Below, in pieces: positions 25,455 to 35,374 of a DNA stretch of 64,000 bases. The notes under the pieces were generated by a model. It made no database searches. It was not told the DNA's origin and worked only from the letters and a program-made list of their open reading frames with translations. Both the position numbers and the translations under genes were made by a program. Source of the stretch: Paracoccus albus (GTDB lineage: Bacteria > Pseudomonadota > Alphaproteobacteria > Rhodobacterales > Rhodobacteraceae). Location: the NCBI RefSeq assembly GCF_027913035.1, contig NZ_CP115775.1, forward strand, positions 992,001 through 1,056,000, given 5' to 3'. Position 1 is the first letter of the stretch. Each line of letters begins with the position of its first letter.

Positions 25455-26698
25455 TCGGAAGGCGCAGGCGGGTCAGGAAGCGGAACGGTATGCATCGGGT
25501 CGTCATCACGGGAATGGGCACGGTCAACGCTCTTGGTGTTGATGTGCCTACAACGCTCGAAGCCTTTCGAGAGGGGCGCTGCGGGATATCCCAGCTCGAT
25601 TTCCGCGATGTAGAGCGGCTGACGATCCAGATCGGGGCGCAGATCCATGACTGGCAGCCCGAAACATGGTTCAACCGCCAGCAAATCCTTCTTTATGACA
25701 AGTTTACCCAGTTTACGCTTCTGGCCGCGAAAGAGGCGGTGACGCAGTCCGGTCTGGAGTTTCAGGGCGAATTGGGCCTGTGTTCAGGCGTCGTGCTGGG
25801 AACGGCTGGCGGCGGGCTGAACACATGGGATGAAAACTATCGCGTGGTTTACGAGGAAGGGAAGAACCGGGTTCATCCCTTCGTGGTGCCAAAGCTGATG
25901 AACAACGCCGCGGCAAGTCATGTCAGTATGGAGTTCGGCCTGCGCGGACCGTCCTTCACCGTGGCAACGGCCTGCGCCAGTTCGAACCACGCGATGGGGC
26001 AGGCCTTTCAGATGGTGCGATCTGGCGCTGCGCAGGTCATGCTGGCCGGCGGGTCTGAAGCGATGCTGTGTTTTGGCGGGGTTAAGGCATGGGAAGGCCT
26101 GCGCGTCATGTCCAAGGATGCCTGCCGCCCGTTCTCTGCCAACCGCAACGGCATGGTGCAGGGGGAGGGTGCGGGTGTTTTCGTGTTCGAGGAATATGAA
26201 CATGCACGTGCACGCGGCGCTGAAATTCTGGCGGAAGTGGTCGGCTTTGCCATGTCCTCGGATGCTCAGGACATCGTCATGCCATCGGCGCAGGGGGCAG
26301 AGCGTGCGATTACAGGCGCGATGCGCGATGCCGGTCTGAACCCGGAGGAAATCGGTTATATCAACGCGCATGGCACCGGCACCGCGGCGAATGACAAGAC
26401 AGAATGTGCAGCCGTCGCCCATGCCTTTGGACATCATGCCGATCGGCTGATGATCTCATCGACGAAATCCATGCATGGTCATATCATCGGCGGCACGGGG
26501 GCCGTCGAATTATTGGCCTGTATCATGGCTTTACGCGACGGAGTTATCGCGCCGACAATCGGTTATGAAGAGCCGGACCCCGAATGTGCACTTGATGTCG
26601 TCCCGAACGAGGCAAGGGAAGCAAAGGTCGAAGCGGTCCTTTCCAACGCATTTGCTTTTGGTGGTCTGAACGCTGTGATCGCTTTGCGCAGGGCCTAG
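25451..26698 (+). CDS. Beta-ketoacyl-ACP synthase (FabF-like), lipid A-associated
   Basis: A 415-residue condensing enzyme. The Cys-His-His triad is Cys175 (TACASSNHAMG), His307 (INAHGTGT) and His344 (STKSMHGHIIGGTGAVE). The ATG at 25451 overlaps the ACP stop; the conserved part begins at Met14 (25490, MHRVVITGMG), so the true start may be there. It makes 3-oxoacyl-ACP by elongation. Clustering with lpxD and a private ACP suggests a role in the lipid A amide chain and not in bulk fatty acid synthesis. Its stop shares CTAG with the convergent gene. Confidence 0.9.
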   Translation: MIGRRRRVRKRNGMHRVVITGMGTVNALGVDVPTTLEAFREGRCGISQLDFRDVERLTIQIGAQIHDWQPETWFNRQQILLYDKFTQFTLLAAKEAVTQSGLEFQGELGLCSGVVLGTAGGGLNTWDENYRVVYEEGKNRVHPFVVPKLMNNAAASHVSMEFGLRGPSFTVATACASSNHAMGQAFQMVRSGAAQVMLAGGSEAMLCFGGVKAWEGLRVMSKDACRPFSANRNGMVQGEGAGVFVFEEYEHARARGAEILAEVVGFAMSSDAQDIVMPSAQGAERAITGAMRDAGLNPEEIGYINAHGTGTAANDKTECAAVAHAFGHHADRLMISSTKSMHGHIIGGTGAVELLACIMALRDGVIAPTIGYEEPDPECALDVVPNEAREAKVEAVLSNAFAFGGLNAVIALRRA

Positions 26699-27483
26699 CG
26701 GGACCGCGAAAAGCGTCGCCGCGCCTGCAATCCGCGATGGAGCCAACGCAGACCACCTTCTGTGGATTTGCGTGGTGTATATTCGGCCGAAACCCAGCCC
26801 GAATACCCGGATCGTTCGACCTCCTCCATGAATCGCGAATAGTCGATCTCGTTTTCTCGTGGTTCATTCCGGTCGGGCGCGCCGGCAATCTGGATGTGGT
26901 GAACCCGCCGCTGGCATCGTTGGAAGGTTCCAATAACGTCGCCAGTGATCATATAGGCTTGGTGCGCATCGAACTGCAGGCCAACATTAGATGCCCCGAC
27001 GGCTTCGATCACCTGCAAAGCAAGATCGAAGGAGTTCAGGAAATAGCCCGGAACATCGGTGGCGTTCATCGGCTCTATCGTCAGGCTGACATGTGGTGCG
27101 CGGCCTGCAGCCCAACGCAAATTATCGACAAAGCAGTCATGGGCTTCCGGACCTTCTGCCTTGCCCGCCATGATGTGGATGTGCCGCGCCGACAGCGCCT
27201 GAGCGACGCGAAGCGTCCGCTCAAAATCAAGACGGAAACGGTCCTGCGCCTCTGGCAGAGCGGCGAAACCGCGCGGCCCCCCGGCCCAGTTCGGCGGCGG
27301 GCAGTTGATCAGTACGACGTCCAGACCCGCTGTGCGTGCGGCCCGGCGCAGGTCGCGCGCGGGCAGGTCATAAGGAAACAGAATTTCTGCGCCTTGAAAG
27401 CCCGCTTGTCTGGCAGCATCGAAACGCTGCAACATGGGCAGTTCATTGAACAGAAGTGTGAGATTTGCGGCGAAACGGGCCAT
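26695..27483 (-). CDS. Hydroxypyruvate isomerase-family protein (Hyi/OtnI)
   Basis: A 262-residue TIM-barrel isomerase of the xylose-isomerase-like superfamily. Metal-binding residues are visible in LTIEPMNATDVPGYFL, VGLQFDAHQAYMITG, HHIQIAGAPDRNEP and SAEYTP, which match hydroxypyruvate isomerase/OtnI. It interconverts hydroxypyruvate and tartronate semialdehyde, or acts on 2-oxo-tetronate. It starts three bases before the DUF1285 gene ends on the same strand, so the two are probably cotranscribed. Confidence 0.87.
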   Translation of the reverse strand: MARFAANLTLLFNELPMLQRFDAARQAGFQGAEILFPYDLPARDLRRAARTAGLDVVLINCPPPNWAGGPRGFAALPEAQDRFRLDFERTLRVAQALSARHIHIMAGKAEGPEAHDCFVDNLRWAAGRAPHVSLTIEPMNATDVPGYFLNSFDLALQVIEAVGASNVGLQFDAHQAYMITGDVIGTFQRCQRRVHHIQIAGAPDRNEPRENEIDYSRFMEEVERSGYSGWVSAEYTPRKSTEGGLRWLHRGLQARRRFSRSR

Positions 27484-27488
27484 AATGG

Positions 27489-28055
27489 TTACAACTCCAG
27501 TGGGAAGAACTTACCTGCCGAGTTGATTCCTATGCGGCCATCGGGCCCCGGGACGGCGGCTTCGGCAAGCCGGTAAAAGCACTTTCGGGCGATCAGGGCG
27601 CGCAGCCCGTGACGAATTTCGACATATGGCCTTGGTTCTTCCGGCGTGCCAGAGATGATCAGCGGATGGTCTTCATCCAGACGCGCCGTATCACCGATAT
27701 TGGTGGTGAACAACGCGCCCTCTGGCCCGATCTCAACGTCCATCGCGATGAAGGGCGCATCTTCTACCTTGATCCCGATCTTTTCGACCGGGGTCACAAG
27801 ATAGTGTCGTCCATCCTCAAACTTCAGGATATTGGCGAACATACGCACCATATTTGGCCGCCCAATGGGTGAGCCTTCGTGAAACCAGGTGCCATCGGCG
27901 CGGATTTCCATATCCATTTCACCGCAGTATGGCGGATTCCACAAATGGACCGGCGCCGGTCCGCGCAGACCTTCCTTGCGCGCCGCTGCGGTTATGCCTT
28001 CGCCGCGGTTTTCTGCTTCCGCGGTCGCTTCCGCCCTATGTGGCCGTTTACCCAT
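27489..28055 (-). CDS. DUF1285 family protein
   Basis: A 188-residue conserved protein of unknown function. Recognisable features are VHLWNPPYCGEMDMEIRADG, GSPIGRPNMVRMF and the C-terminal WFYRL-like KCFYRLAE. The reading frame stays open far upstream into the opposite strand of the MoxR gene, but family length and the ATG at 28055 set the start. It is divergent from the MoxR cluster by 57 bp. Confidence 0.8.
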   Translation of the reverse strand: MGKRPHRAEATAEAENRGEGITAAARKEGLRGPAPVHLWNPPYCGEMDMEIRADGTWFHEGSPIGRPNMVRMFANILKFEDGRHYLVTPVEKIGIKVEDAPFIAMDVEIGPEGALFTTNIGDTARLDEDHPLIISGTPEEPRPYVEIRHGLRALIARKCFYRLAEAAVPGPDGRIGINSAGKFFPLEL

Positions 28056-28112
28056 TTCACCCAGAAACGATACATGCTTTCTTATGTCATAGAGCAGAAT
28101 GAGAGAGTTGTC

Positions 28113-29111
28113 ATGACCGAGGATGACAAACTGGTTGACGAGGTTACCCATCTTGGTGGCCGGCTGATGGATGCCCGCGCCAGTATCGAACGCCGTTTCG
28201 TCGGGCAGCACGAAGTGGTCGAGCAGGTGCTTGCCGCCATATTGTCCGGCGGTCACGCGCTGCTGGTCGGGCAGCCCGGGCTGGGAAAGACCATGCTGGT
28301 CGATACGCTGGCGACTGTGCTGGGAATGGACGATGCGCGAATCCAGTTCACGCCAGACCTGATGCCCGCCGATATTCTCGGCTCTGAGGTGCTGGATGTC
28401 GCCTCGGACGGGCGCAGAGAGTTCCGCTTTGTCGAAGGGCCGGTTTTCACGCAGCTTCTGATGGCAGATGAGATCAACCGGGCCAGCCCGCGCACGCAAT
28501 CCGCGCTGTTGCAGGCCATGCAGGAAGGGCAGGTCACGATAGGTGGCGCACATCGTCCGTTGGGCAAGCCCTTCCATGTTCTGGCCACGCAAAACCCGAT
28601 CGAGCAGGAGGGGACTTATCCACTGCCCGAGGCGCAGCTTGACCGTTTTCTGCTTCAGGTGGATGTCGACTATCCGGATCGCGACACGGAACGCGCCATT
28701 TTGCTGGCCACAACCGGGATAGAGGCTGACATGCCACATGCCGTGCTTGATGCCGAAGGTCTGATTGCTGCACAGGCGCTGATCCGGCGGATGCCCGTGG
28801 GTGAGACCGTGGTGAATGCGATCCTCGATCTGGTACGCTCGCTGCGACCGGGGCCGGAAGGTGCGGACTGGGTTGCCGATACGCTTAGCTGGGGTCCGGG
28901 TCCGCGTGCGGCACAGGCGCTGATGCTTGTGACCCGTGCCCGCGCCGTGTTGAACGGCCGCTTTGCCCCAAGCCTCGAAGATGTCGATGCGATGGCGGCA
29001 CCCGTGCTGCGCCACCGCATGGCGCTTAGCTTCGGTGCGCGTGCCCGCGGCGAAACCACGGACGGTGTGATCGGGCGCGTCCGCGATGCTCAGTTCCGGA
29101 AGGCGGCGTGA
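28113..29111 (+). CDS. MoxR-family AAA+ ATPase
   Basis: A 332-residue chaperone-like ATPase. Walker A is VGQPGLGKT (52-60), Walker B LLMADEIN (115-122), and the conserved ATQNPIEQEGTYPLPEAQLDRF segment follows. MoxR proteins assist assembly or activation of partners, usually VWA or DUF58 proteins encoded next to them, as here. The ATG at 28113 has a GAGAGAG site. It overlaps the DUF58 gene by four bases. Confidence 0.93.
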   Translation: MTEDDKLVDEVTHLGGRLMDARASIERRFVGQHEVVEQVLAAILSGGHALLVGQPGLGKTMLVDTLATVLGMDDARIQFTPDLMPADILGSEVLDVASDGRREFRFVEGPVFTQLLMADEINRASPRTQSALLQAMQEGQVTIGGAHRPLGKPFHVLATQNPIEQEGTYPLPEAQLDRFLLQVDVDYPDRDTERAILLATTGIEADMPHAVLDAEGLIAAQALIRRMPVGETVVNAILDLVRSLRPGPEGADWVADTLSWGPGPRAAQALMLVTRARAVLNGRFAPSLEDVDAMAAPVLRHRMALSFGARARGETTDGVIGRVRDAQFRKAA

Positions 29112-29992
29112 GCGCAGCCGCAAACAGCGATGTTGCCATGTTGCGCGAACGGGCAGAGGTTGCGGCGGCAGCGCTGCCGCCGCTTGTGCTTGCGCGGGGT
29201 CCGGTAGCCCCCATCGTGGCGCCCGGCGGGCATGGCTTGCGGCGTCCCGGCCTTGGAGAAGATTTCTGGCAGTATCGCCTTGCGCATGAAGGTGATACGG
29301 CTGCGACGATTGACTGGCGCCGGTCCGCGCGAGGGGATTCGCAGTTCGTGCGCGACCGGGAACGCCAGACCGCCCGCACCGCCGTTATCTGGGTCGGTCG
29401 TGGGGCGGGGATGGCCTATAGCGGTCAGAAGGGACAAGGGGAAACCAAGTTTGACCGCGCCCGGCTGATCGGTCTGTCGCTGGCCTTGTCCATGATCCGG
29501 GGCGGGGAACGGGTTTCTTTGCTGGGTGGCGACGTGGGCGCAGGTGCGGTGCAGGCGGAAAAGATCAGCTTTTCGTTGGGCAACGCCGGTTTGCTGCCGC
29601 ATGATGGCGACGATCCCGATCCCGCCGCGCTAAGGCCCGGTCAGATTGCTGTGCTGATTGACGATTTTCTGCAACAGGGCGATGCGCTTGACGCTTTCGT
29701 GCAGCGCATGGCTGACCTTGGTACGACGGGTGTGATGCTGCAGGTTCTGCATCCGGATGAAGAGGATTTTCCCTTTGCCGGGGCGGTCAGGTTTGAAACC
29801 GTCGGCGGTCTTCGCCACGAAACCCGCGATGCGGCCGGAATACGCCGCGCTTATATGGCGCGTCTTGACGCGCGGCGCGATCATCTTGCAGCGTTGGCCG
29901 GCCGTTGTGGCTTGGTCTTCGGCACCCATGATCTGGGGCGCCCCCCTTCCGAGGCGTTGATCTGGCTTCATGGAGTCCTGGCGGCACGATGA
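29108..29992 (+). CDS. DUF58 domain-containing protein
   Basis: A 294-residue protein of the DUF58 family that accompanies MoxR ATPases. The family hallmark is at residues ~49-75: GEDFWQYRLAHEGDTAATID then WRRSARGDSQFVRDRE. It has a GTG start overlapping the MoxR stop (GTGA). It is probably cytosolic or membrane-peripheral. Its function is unknown. Confidence 0.88.
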   Translation: MSAAANSDVAMLRERAEVAAAALPPLVLARGPVAPIVAPGGHGLRRPGLGEDFWQYRLAHEGDTAATIDWRRSARGDSQFVRDRERQTARTAVIWVGRGAGMAYSGQKGQGETKFDRARLIGLSLALSMIRGGERVSLLGGDVGAGAVQAEKISFSLGNAGLLPHDGDDPDPAALRPGQIAVLIDDFLQQGDALDAFVQRMADLGTTGVMLQVLHPDEEDFPFAGAVRFETVGGLRHETRDAAGIRRAYMARLDARRDHLAALAGRCGLVFGTHDLGRPPSEALIWLHGVLAAR

Positions 29993-32706
29993 TGGTTCTG
30001 GGTCCGATAGGTTTCGGCGCGCCGCTGATGCTGCTGGCGCTTGCCGCTTTGCCGGTTCTGTGGTGGCTGCTGCGGGCCCTGCCGCCGGTGCCGCGGCGCA
30101 TCCGGTTTCCCGGAACCGTGCTTCTGCGCGGGCTGGAGGACCCGGATCCCATTGCGCGGCGGACGCCGTGGTGGCTGTTGCTGCTGCGCTTGCTTGCCGT
30201 CGCCGCCGCGATCCTTGCATTTGCACAGCCCGTCTGGCGACCGCCACCGCCCGTGGCTGACGGTGACGCCTTGCTGATCGTTATGGATGCCGGGGCGACG
30301 GCGGCACCCGGATGGAACAGTTCGCGCAGTCGCGCCACACGCGCGGCAGAGGCGGCGATTGCCGATGGTCAGCCCGTTGCCGTGCTGCTGGCGGACGGCC
30401 AGAATGACGAGGCTTTGGTCTTTGGCGCGGATGGCAGCGTGCCTGCCCTGCTGCGCGCGGCTGTGCCGCAGCCCTGGGGTGGCGTTTATCCCGCTGATCC
30501 TGTGGCGATGCTGGCGAATACACCGGAAGGCACGCTTCGGACGCTGTGGCTCAGCGACGGGTTGGATCACGATGGCCGGGATGCGTGGCTGCAGGAATTG
30601 CAAGCCCGCGGGCCGGTGCAAGTCGTCCCATCGCCCGCCGCCGCATTTACCCTGCACATGACCGAAAGCGGTTCTCGCCCGCTGCTGGAGGTGGCGACCA
30701 TCGGCAAGGATGCGCCTGACATCCGCGCCCTCGGCCCCGATCCGCAGGGCATCCCGCGAGAGCTTGCCCGGCTGACCTCCGCAGCACCGTCGACTCGTGA
30801 TGGTATCACGACACGTCCGGTGCCGGTCGATCTGCCGCCTGAAATGCTGGGACGGGTCACGCGCTTTCAGGTCGATGGCGTAGAATCTGCGGCTGCCGTG
30901 GTGCTGGGTGATGATCGGTTGCGCCGTCCTGTTGTTGCGATGATCGGTGAAGGGCGGGCAACCTCTGAAGGGCAGGTGCTTTTGTCGCCTGCCCATTTCC
31001 TGCGCAGCGCGCTGACCGGATCGGCCCGCCTGATCGAGGCGGGGTTGAGCGATGCGCTGTCCGCCAATCCCGATGTCATCGTGATGATGGATCGCGTCGG
31101 GCTTCAGCCTGACGGGGCGCTTGCAAACTGGCTGGATGAAGGCGGCTTGCTGATCCGCTTTGCTGGTCCGCGTATGGCCGCCGCACCCGATCTTCAGAAT
31201 GAGCCGCTTTTGCCGGTTCGCCTGCGTCCGGGTGGCCGGGACATGGGTGGCGCGCTCAGCTGGGGGGAGCCCAGGCCTATCGCGCCCTTCGCGGCCGATG
31301 GTCCTTTCGCCGGATTGACGGTTCCCGAGGAGGTGACAATACGCGCCCAGTTGATGGCCGAACCTGCGCCGGAACTGGCAGAGCGCACGATTGCAGCACT
31401 CAGCGACGGAACGCCGCTGGTGACGCGGGCGGCGTTCGGTGACGGGCAGATCGTTCTGTTTCACTCTACAGCAAATGCCGATTGGTCGTCGCTGCCGATT
31501 TCCGGGCTTTTCGTTGATATGCTGGCGCGGCTTGTCGCCAGTGCCGGACGTAGCGCCGCGGAAACGGATGGGGCGGATGCGCGTGAGGGTATCTGGACAG
31601 CCTCGGAGGTTCTGGATGGTTTCGGACGGCTAAGCCCCGCCCGTGATACCCCGCCGATAGAGGGCGAGGTTCTGGCGAATGGTGCCGCGCCAGGTGTCCC
31701 TGCGGGGATCTATACCTCTGGCGAGCGTATTGCGGCGGTCAATGCCGGTGGACCGATAGTGGCGGCTGAATGGCCGGGGGCCCTGGTAGAGACGGATCGT
31801 CCTGCGGGTTTGCCTCTGCTGGGCTGGTTGCTTCTTGTGGCAGCGGTCACGCTTGTGCTTGACATGCTTGGCAGCATTGTCCTGCGGCGCGGCAGCATGG
31901 CGGCAGCGGCTTTGGCCGGGCTTTTGCTGGTGCCGGGCCTTCCGGGGCAGTCCGATGCGCAAGAGATTGACCCGGATCTTGCCCGCGCGGCCTCGGAATT
32001 CGCGATGGGCTATGTCCTGACGGGTGATGAAGAACTCGATGAGAGATCGCTGGCCGGGCTGACCGGGCTGTCACAGGTGCTGACCGCGCGCACAACGGTA
32101 GAGCCGACGCAGCCCGTTGCGGTTGATCTTGAGAGCGCCGACCTGTCGCTGATGACGTTTCTGTATTGGCCCATCGGTTCTGAACAGCCCGTTCCGTCAG
32201 CGCAAGCCTATCTTCAGCTCAACCGCTTTCTGCGCGGCGGCGGCATGATCCTCTTTGACACGCGCGATGCCGATATCGCCGGGACAGCGCCTGACGGATC
32301 AGACGATCTGCGTCGGCTGGTGGGACCGCTGGACATGCCACCACTTCAGCCGGTGCCGGATGACCATGTGCTGACGCGCAGCTTCTATCTGCTGCGGGAT
32401 ATGCCCGGACGCTTCACACAGGGCGAAGTCTGGGTCGAGGCGGCGGGCGCCGCAGCGGGAACCGTGAATGACGGGGTGTCGCCCGTGGTTCTTGGCGGCA
32501 ACAGCTGGGCAGAGGCATGGGCCGTCGATGATCGCGGGTTGCCGATGTTTGCAGTGGGTGTCGGAATTGATGGCGAGCGTCAGCGTGAACTGTCCTATCG
32601 CTTCGGCGTCAACCTGATCATGTATGTGCTGACCGGAAATTATAAATCCGATCAGATCCACGTGCCCGAGCTTCTTGAGCGCTTGCGAAGCGAGGATTTG
32701 AGATGA
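29989..32706 (+). CDS. BatA-like membrane protein with C-terminal DUF4159
   Basis: A 905-residue protein. The N-terminal BatA region carries transmembrane segments at ~8-30 and ~60-80 (PWWLLLLRLLAVAAAILAFA) around the conserved RIRFPGTVLLRGL. Further spans lie at ~605-650. The C-terminal ~220 residues are a DUF4159 domain (LSLMTFLYWPIGSEQ, LNRFLRGGGMILFDTRDAD). It overlaps the genes on both sides by four bases. It probably forms an envelope complex with the MoxR, DUF58 and following proteins. Confidence 0.85.
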   Translation: MMVLGPIGFGAPLMLLALAALPVLWWLLRALPPVPRRIRFPGTVLLRGLEDPDPIARRTPWWLLLLRLLAVAAAILAFAQPVWRPPPPVADGDALLIVMDAGATAAPGWNSSRSRATRAAEAAIADGQPVAVLLADGQNDEALVFGADGSVPALLRAAVPQPWGGVYPADPVAMLANTPEGTLRTLWLSDGLDHDGRDAWLQELQARGPVQVVPSPAAAFTLHMTESGSRPLLEVATIGKDAPDIRALGPDPQGIPRELARLTSAAPSTRDGITTRPVPVDLPPEMLGRVTRFQVDGVESAAAVVLGDDRLRRPVVAMIGEGRATSEGQVLLSPAHFLRSALTGSARLIEAGLSDALSANPDVIVMMDRVGLQPDGALANWLDEGGLLIRFAGPRMAAAPDLQNEPLLPVRLRPGGRDMGGALSWGEPRPIAPFAADGPFAGLTVPEEVTIRAQLMAEPAPELAERTIAALSDGTPLVTRAAFGDGQIVLFHSTANADWSSLPISGLFVDMLARLVASAGRSAAETDGADAREGIWTASEVLDGFGRLSPARDTPPIEGEVLANGAAPGVPAGIYTSGERIAAVNAGGPIVAAEWPGALVETDRPAGLPLLGWLLLVAAVTLVLDMLGSIVLRRGSMAAAALAGLLLVPGLPGQSDAQEIDPDLARAASEFAMGYVLTGDEELDERSLAGLTGLSQVLTARTTVEPTQPVAVDLESADLSLMTFLYWPIGSEQPVPSAQAYLQLNRFLRGGGMILFDTRDADIAGTAPDGSDDLRRLVGPLDMPPLQPVPDDHVLTRSFYLLRDMPGRFTQGEVWVEAAGAAAGTVNDGVSPVVLGGNSWAEAWAVDDRGLPMFAVGVGIDGERQRELSYRFGVNLIMYVLTGNYKSDQIHVPELLERLRSEDLR

Positions 32707-34826
32707 AATGGGGGTCTCTGGTTTTCGATCCGATTTTGACCCCGGTGATCGGCTGGCAGGCGGCGCTTTGGCTGGCTGCGGTCGTGGCACTGCTGGCCCT
32801 CGTGGTGGTGGCGTTCAGCCTTTGGCGCGGATTGCGGGGCGCGTGGTGGCGGGGTGCCGCGATGGCTTTGATTGCGCTCGCACTTGCCGGCCCGGGACTG
32901 GAACGGGGAACCGCACGTCCGCTGTCTGACATCGTGCTGCTGGTCGATGATCGCAGCGCCAGCCAGTCCCTGCCGGGCCGTCGCGAACAGGCCGATGCCG
33001 CGCTGACGCAGGCGGAAGAGCAGCTTGCCCAGCTGCCCGGAACGGAAATCCGCCGGATAACGGTCGATGATTCCGAAGACGGCACGTTGCTTGGCGCGGC
33101 ACTGACCCGGGCTATTGCTGAAGAACCGGCGAACCGTCTGTCAGGCGTTGTGGTGTTCAGCGATGGCCTGGCACATGATGGCAATGCGGTCCCGGTTGAT
33201 GCGCCTGCACCCGTGCATCTGCTGCAAACCGGTATGCCCGACGATTGGGACCGCCGGATCGTCGTTGACGAAGCCCCGCGCTTTGCCCTGATCGGAGAGC
33301 CTGTGACGATCCGCCTTCACATCGCCGACGAAGGTGCCGTGCCGGACGCCGCCAACGGTCCGACCCAGCTTCGCGTCAACCTTGACGGGGAAGAGATCAA
33401 CAGCATCGCCGTCACGCCCGGCACGCAGGTCGAACTGCCCGTCACCTTCGAGGCCGCCGGACCCAACGTGCTGCAGCTTTCCTTGGACGACCAGCCCGAC
33501 GAGTTGACGACCATCAACAATCGCATGGCGCTGACCGTGAATGCAGTGCGGGACCGTTTGCGGGTTCTGCTTGTGTCGGGGGAGCCCAATCCGGGTGAAA
33601 GAACATGGCGCAACCTGCTGAAATCGGATGCGAATGTTGATCTGATCCACTTCACGATTTTGCGGCCGCCGGAAAAATTCGATGGCGTACCTGTCAATGA
33701 GCTTGCCCTGATCCGTTTCCCGACCGAGGAATTGTTCATGGAGCGGATCAGGAATTTCGACCTGATCATCTTCGATCGCTACCGGATGCGCGGTATTCTT
33801 TTGCCGCAATATTACGACAATATCCGCCGCTATGTCGAAGAGGGCGGCGCGATCCTTGTGTCTGCGGGGCCCGAATTTGCCGGGGTGGAAAGTATCTCGC
33901 GCTCTGCCTTGGGGGAAATTCTGCCGGGTCGGCCAAGCGGTCGGCTGATAGATGCGCCGTTCACGCCGCGGCTGACCGATGATGGCAGGCGCCACCCTGT
34001 GACAGAGAGCCTGCCGGGTGCGCCGCCCGAAAGTGGCACGGTCGAGCCGGGCGAAAGCTGGGGTCGCTGGCTGCGCATGGTCGAGGCCTTCCCGACGCCC
34101 GACAGCACCATCGCCATGATCGGAGAGGGAAACCGCCCCCTTCTTATGCTGCGCAGGCAGGGCGAGGGGCGCGTGGCACTGATTGCCTCGGACCAGGTTT
34201 GGCTGTGGGGTCGGGGCTTCGAAGGTGGCGGGCCGCAGCTTGATCTGATGCGCCGCGTCGCGCATTGGTCGATGAAAGAGCCCGAGCTTGAGGAAGAGGC
34301 ATTGGAGCTTGGCACCGGACCCGCGCTGACGCTGCATATCGCGCGGCGCAGCCTTGAGGATGTCGACGCGCCGGCAATCGTTATCGGCCCTGATGGCAGC
34401 GAAACAGAGGTCGCGTTGCAGGAAGAGCAGCCGGGCCGCTATGCGGCGACGCATAATGTCGGCTCCCCGGGCCTGTATACCGTGCGCCACGGCGAGCTAA
34501 GGCGGACAATCGCGATCGGTCCTGCCTCCCCGCGCGAATTTAACCGCACGGTCGCCAATCCTGCGGAACTTGCCGGATTGATTGAATCCAGCGGCGGCTC
34601 GGTTCAGCGGCTTTCGGACGGAATCCCGGATCTGCGGATGGTGGATGAAGGCCGCGCGACCGAAGGTCAGGGCATTTCCGGCAATTGGATCGGCATTTTC
34701 GCGCGCAATGCCGAGACCGTGACAGGCCTGTCGCGCAGCCCTGTTTTGCCCGGTTGGGCATGGCTGATGCTGATCGCGGGAACCATGCTGACCGGCTGGC
34801 TGATCGAGGGGCGCCGCCGGTTCTGA
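32703..34826 (+). CDS. Large membrane protein of the MoxR cluster (glutamine-amidotransferase-like fold)
   Basis: A 707-residue protein with two N-terminal transmembrane segments ([20 protein letters not shown] and a second near 50-65), a VWA-like start ([13 protein letters not shown]), a class I glutamine-amidotransferase-like region ([18 protein letters not shown]) and a C-terminal transmembrane anchor ([17 protein letters not shown]). No catalytic Cys is evident in that region, so it is probably structural. It closes the four-gene operon. Confidence 0.8.
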   Translation: MKWGSLVFDPILTPVIGWQAALWLAAVVALLALVVVAFSLWRGLRGAWWRGAAMALIALALAGPGLERGTARPLSDIVLLVDDRSASQSLPGRREQADAALTQAEEQLAQLPGTEIRRITVDDSEDGTLLGAALTRAIAEEPANRLSGVVVFSDGLAHDGNAVPVDAPAPVHLLQTGMPDDWDRRIVVDEAPRFALIGEPVTIRLHIADEGAVPDAANGPTQLRVNLDGEEINSIAVTPGTQVELPVTFEAAGPNVLQLSLDDQPDELTTINNRMALTVNAVRDRLRVLLVSGEPNPGERTWRNLLKSDANVDLIHFTILRPPEKFDGVPVNELALIRFPTEELFMERIRNFDLIIFDRYRMRGILLPQYYDNIRRYVEEGGAILVSAGPEFAGVESISRSALGEILPGRPSGRLIDAPFTPRLTDDGRRHPVTESLPGAPPESGTVEPGESWGRWLRMVEAFPTPDSTIAMIGEGNRPLLMLRRQGEGRVALIASDQVWLWGRGFEGGGPQLDLMRRVAHWSMKEPELEEEALELGTGPALTLHIARRSLEDVDAPAIVIGPDGSETEVALQEEQPGRYAATHNVGSPGLYTVRHGELRRTIAIGPASPREFNRTVANPAELAGLIESSGGSVQRLSDGIPDLRMVDEGRATEGQGISGNWIGIFARNAETVTGLSRSPVLPGWAWLMLIAGTMLTGWLIEGRRRF

Positions 34827-34897
34827 TCAATCGCCGCCTTGCCAATCCGCCCACCGCTTTGCTAGCACCGCTACTAACCCTTTCGAAAGGCAGCCCA

Positions 34898-35374
34898 ATG
34901 GCCGAGAACCAGACGACCGAAGCCGATATCGGCCTGATCCAGCGGATCATCCCCCACCGCTACCCATTTCTGCTGATCGACAAGGTGCGCGATATCGTGC
35001 CGCACAAGTCCGGCGTCGGGATCAAGAACGTCACCTTTAACGAGCCGCATTTTCAAGGCCACTTCCCCAATCAGCCGGTCATGCCGGGTGTGACCATTGT
35101 CGAGGCGATGGCCCAAACGGCGGCTGTCGTGGTCGGCGTCAGCCTCGATCTGGCGGATCGGGGGATGCGGACCTACTTCATGGCCATCGACAAGGTGAAG
35201 TTCCGCCGCATGGTCGTGCCGGGCGACGTTCTGGAACTGCATGTCACGGTGAAGCGCGGCGGCGGCAAGATCTGGAAATTCGAAGGCAAGGGCATGGTCG
35301 ACGGCGAAATGGCCTGCGAGGCCGAATTCACCGCCATGATGGACCAGCCCGCGAAAGAGGCCGCGGATGGCTGA
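34898..35374 (+). CDS. fabZ: 3-hydroxyacyl-ACP dehydratase FabZ
   Basis: A 158-residue hot-dog-fold dehydratase. The catalytic His lies in [15 protein letters not shown] and the catalytic Glu in IVEAMAQ. It converts 3-hydroxyacyl-ACP to trans-2-enoyl-ACP and competes with LpxA/LpxD for 3-hydroxyacyl chains. The ATG at 34898 has a GAAAGG site. It overlaps lpxA by eight bases. Confidence 0.96.
   Translation: MAENQTTEADIGLIQRIIPHRYPFLLIDKVRDIVPHKSGVGIKNVTFNEPHFQGHFPNQPVMPGVTIVEAMAQTAAVVVGVSLDLADRGMRTYFMAIDKVKFRRMVVPGDVLELHVTVKRGGGKIWKFEGKGMVDGEMACEAEFTAMMDQPAKEAADG

Noticed and set aside
28056..29123. Long upstream extension of the DUF1285 frame
   Set aside because: It runs antisense to the MoxR gene; family length and an ATG at 28055 limit the protein to 188 residues.
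29968..31464. 498-codon minus-strand frame opposite the DUF4159 gene
   Set aside because: Rich in His, Gln and Arg without motifs; antisense to an operon with four-base overlaps.
33141..34490. 449-codon minus-strand frame opposite the last gene of the MoxR cluster
   Set aside because: No recognisable protein features and no ribosome site.
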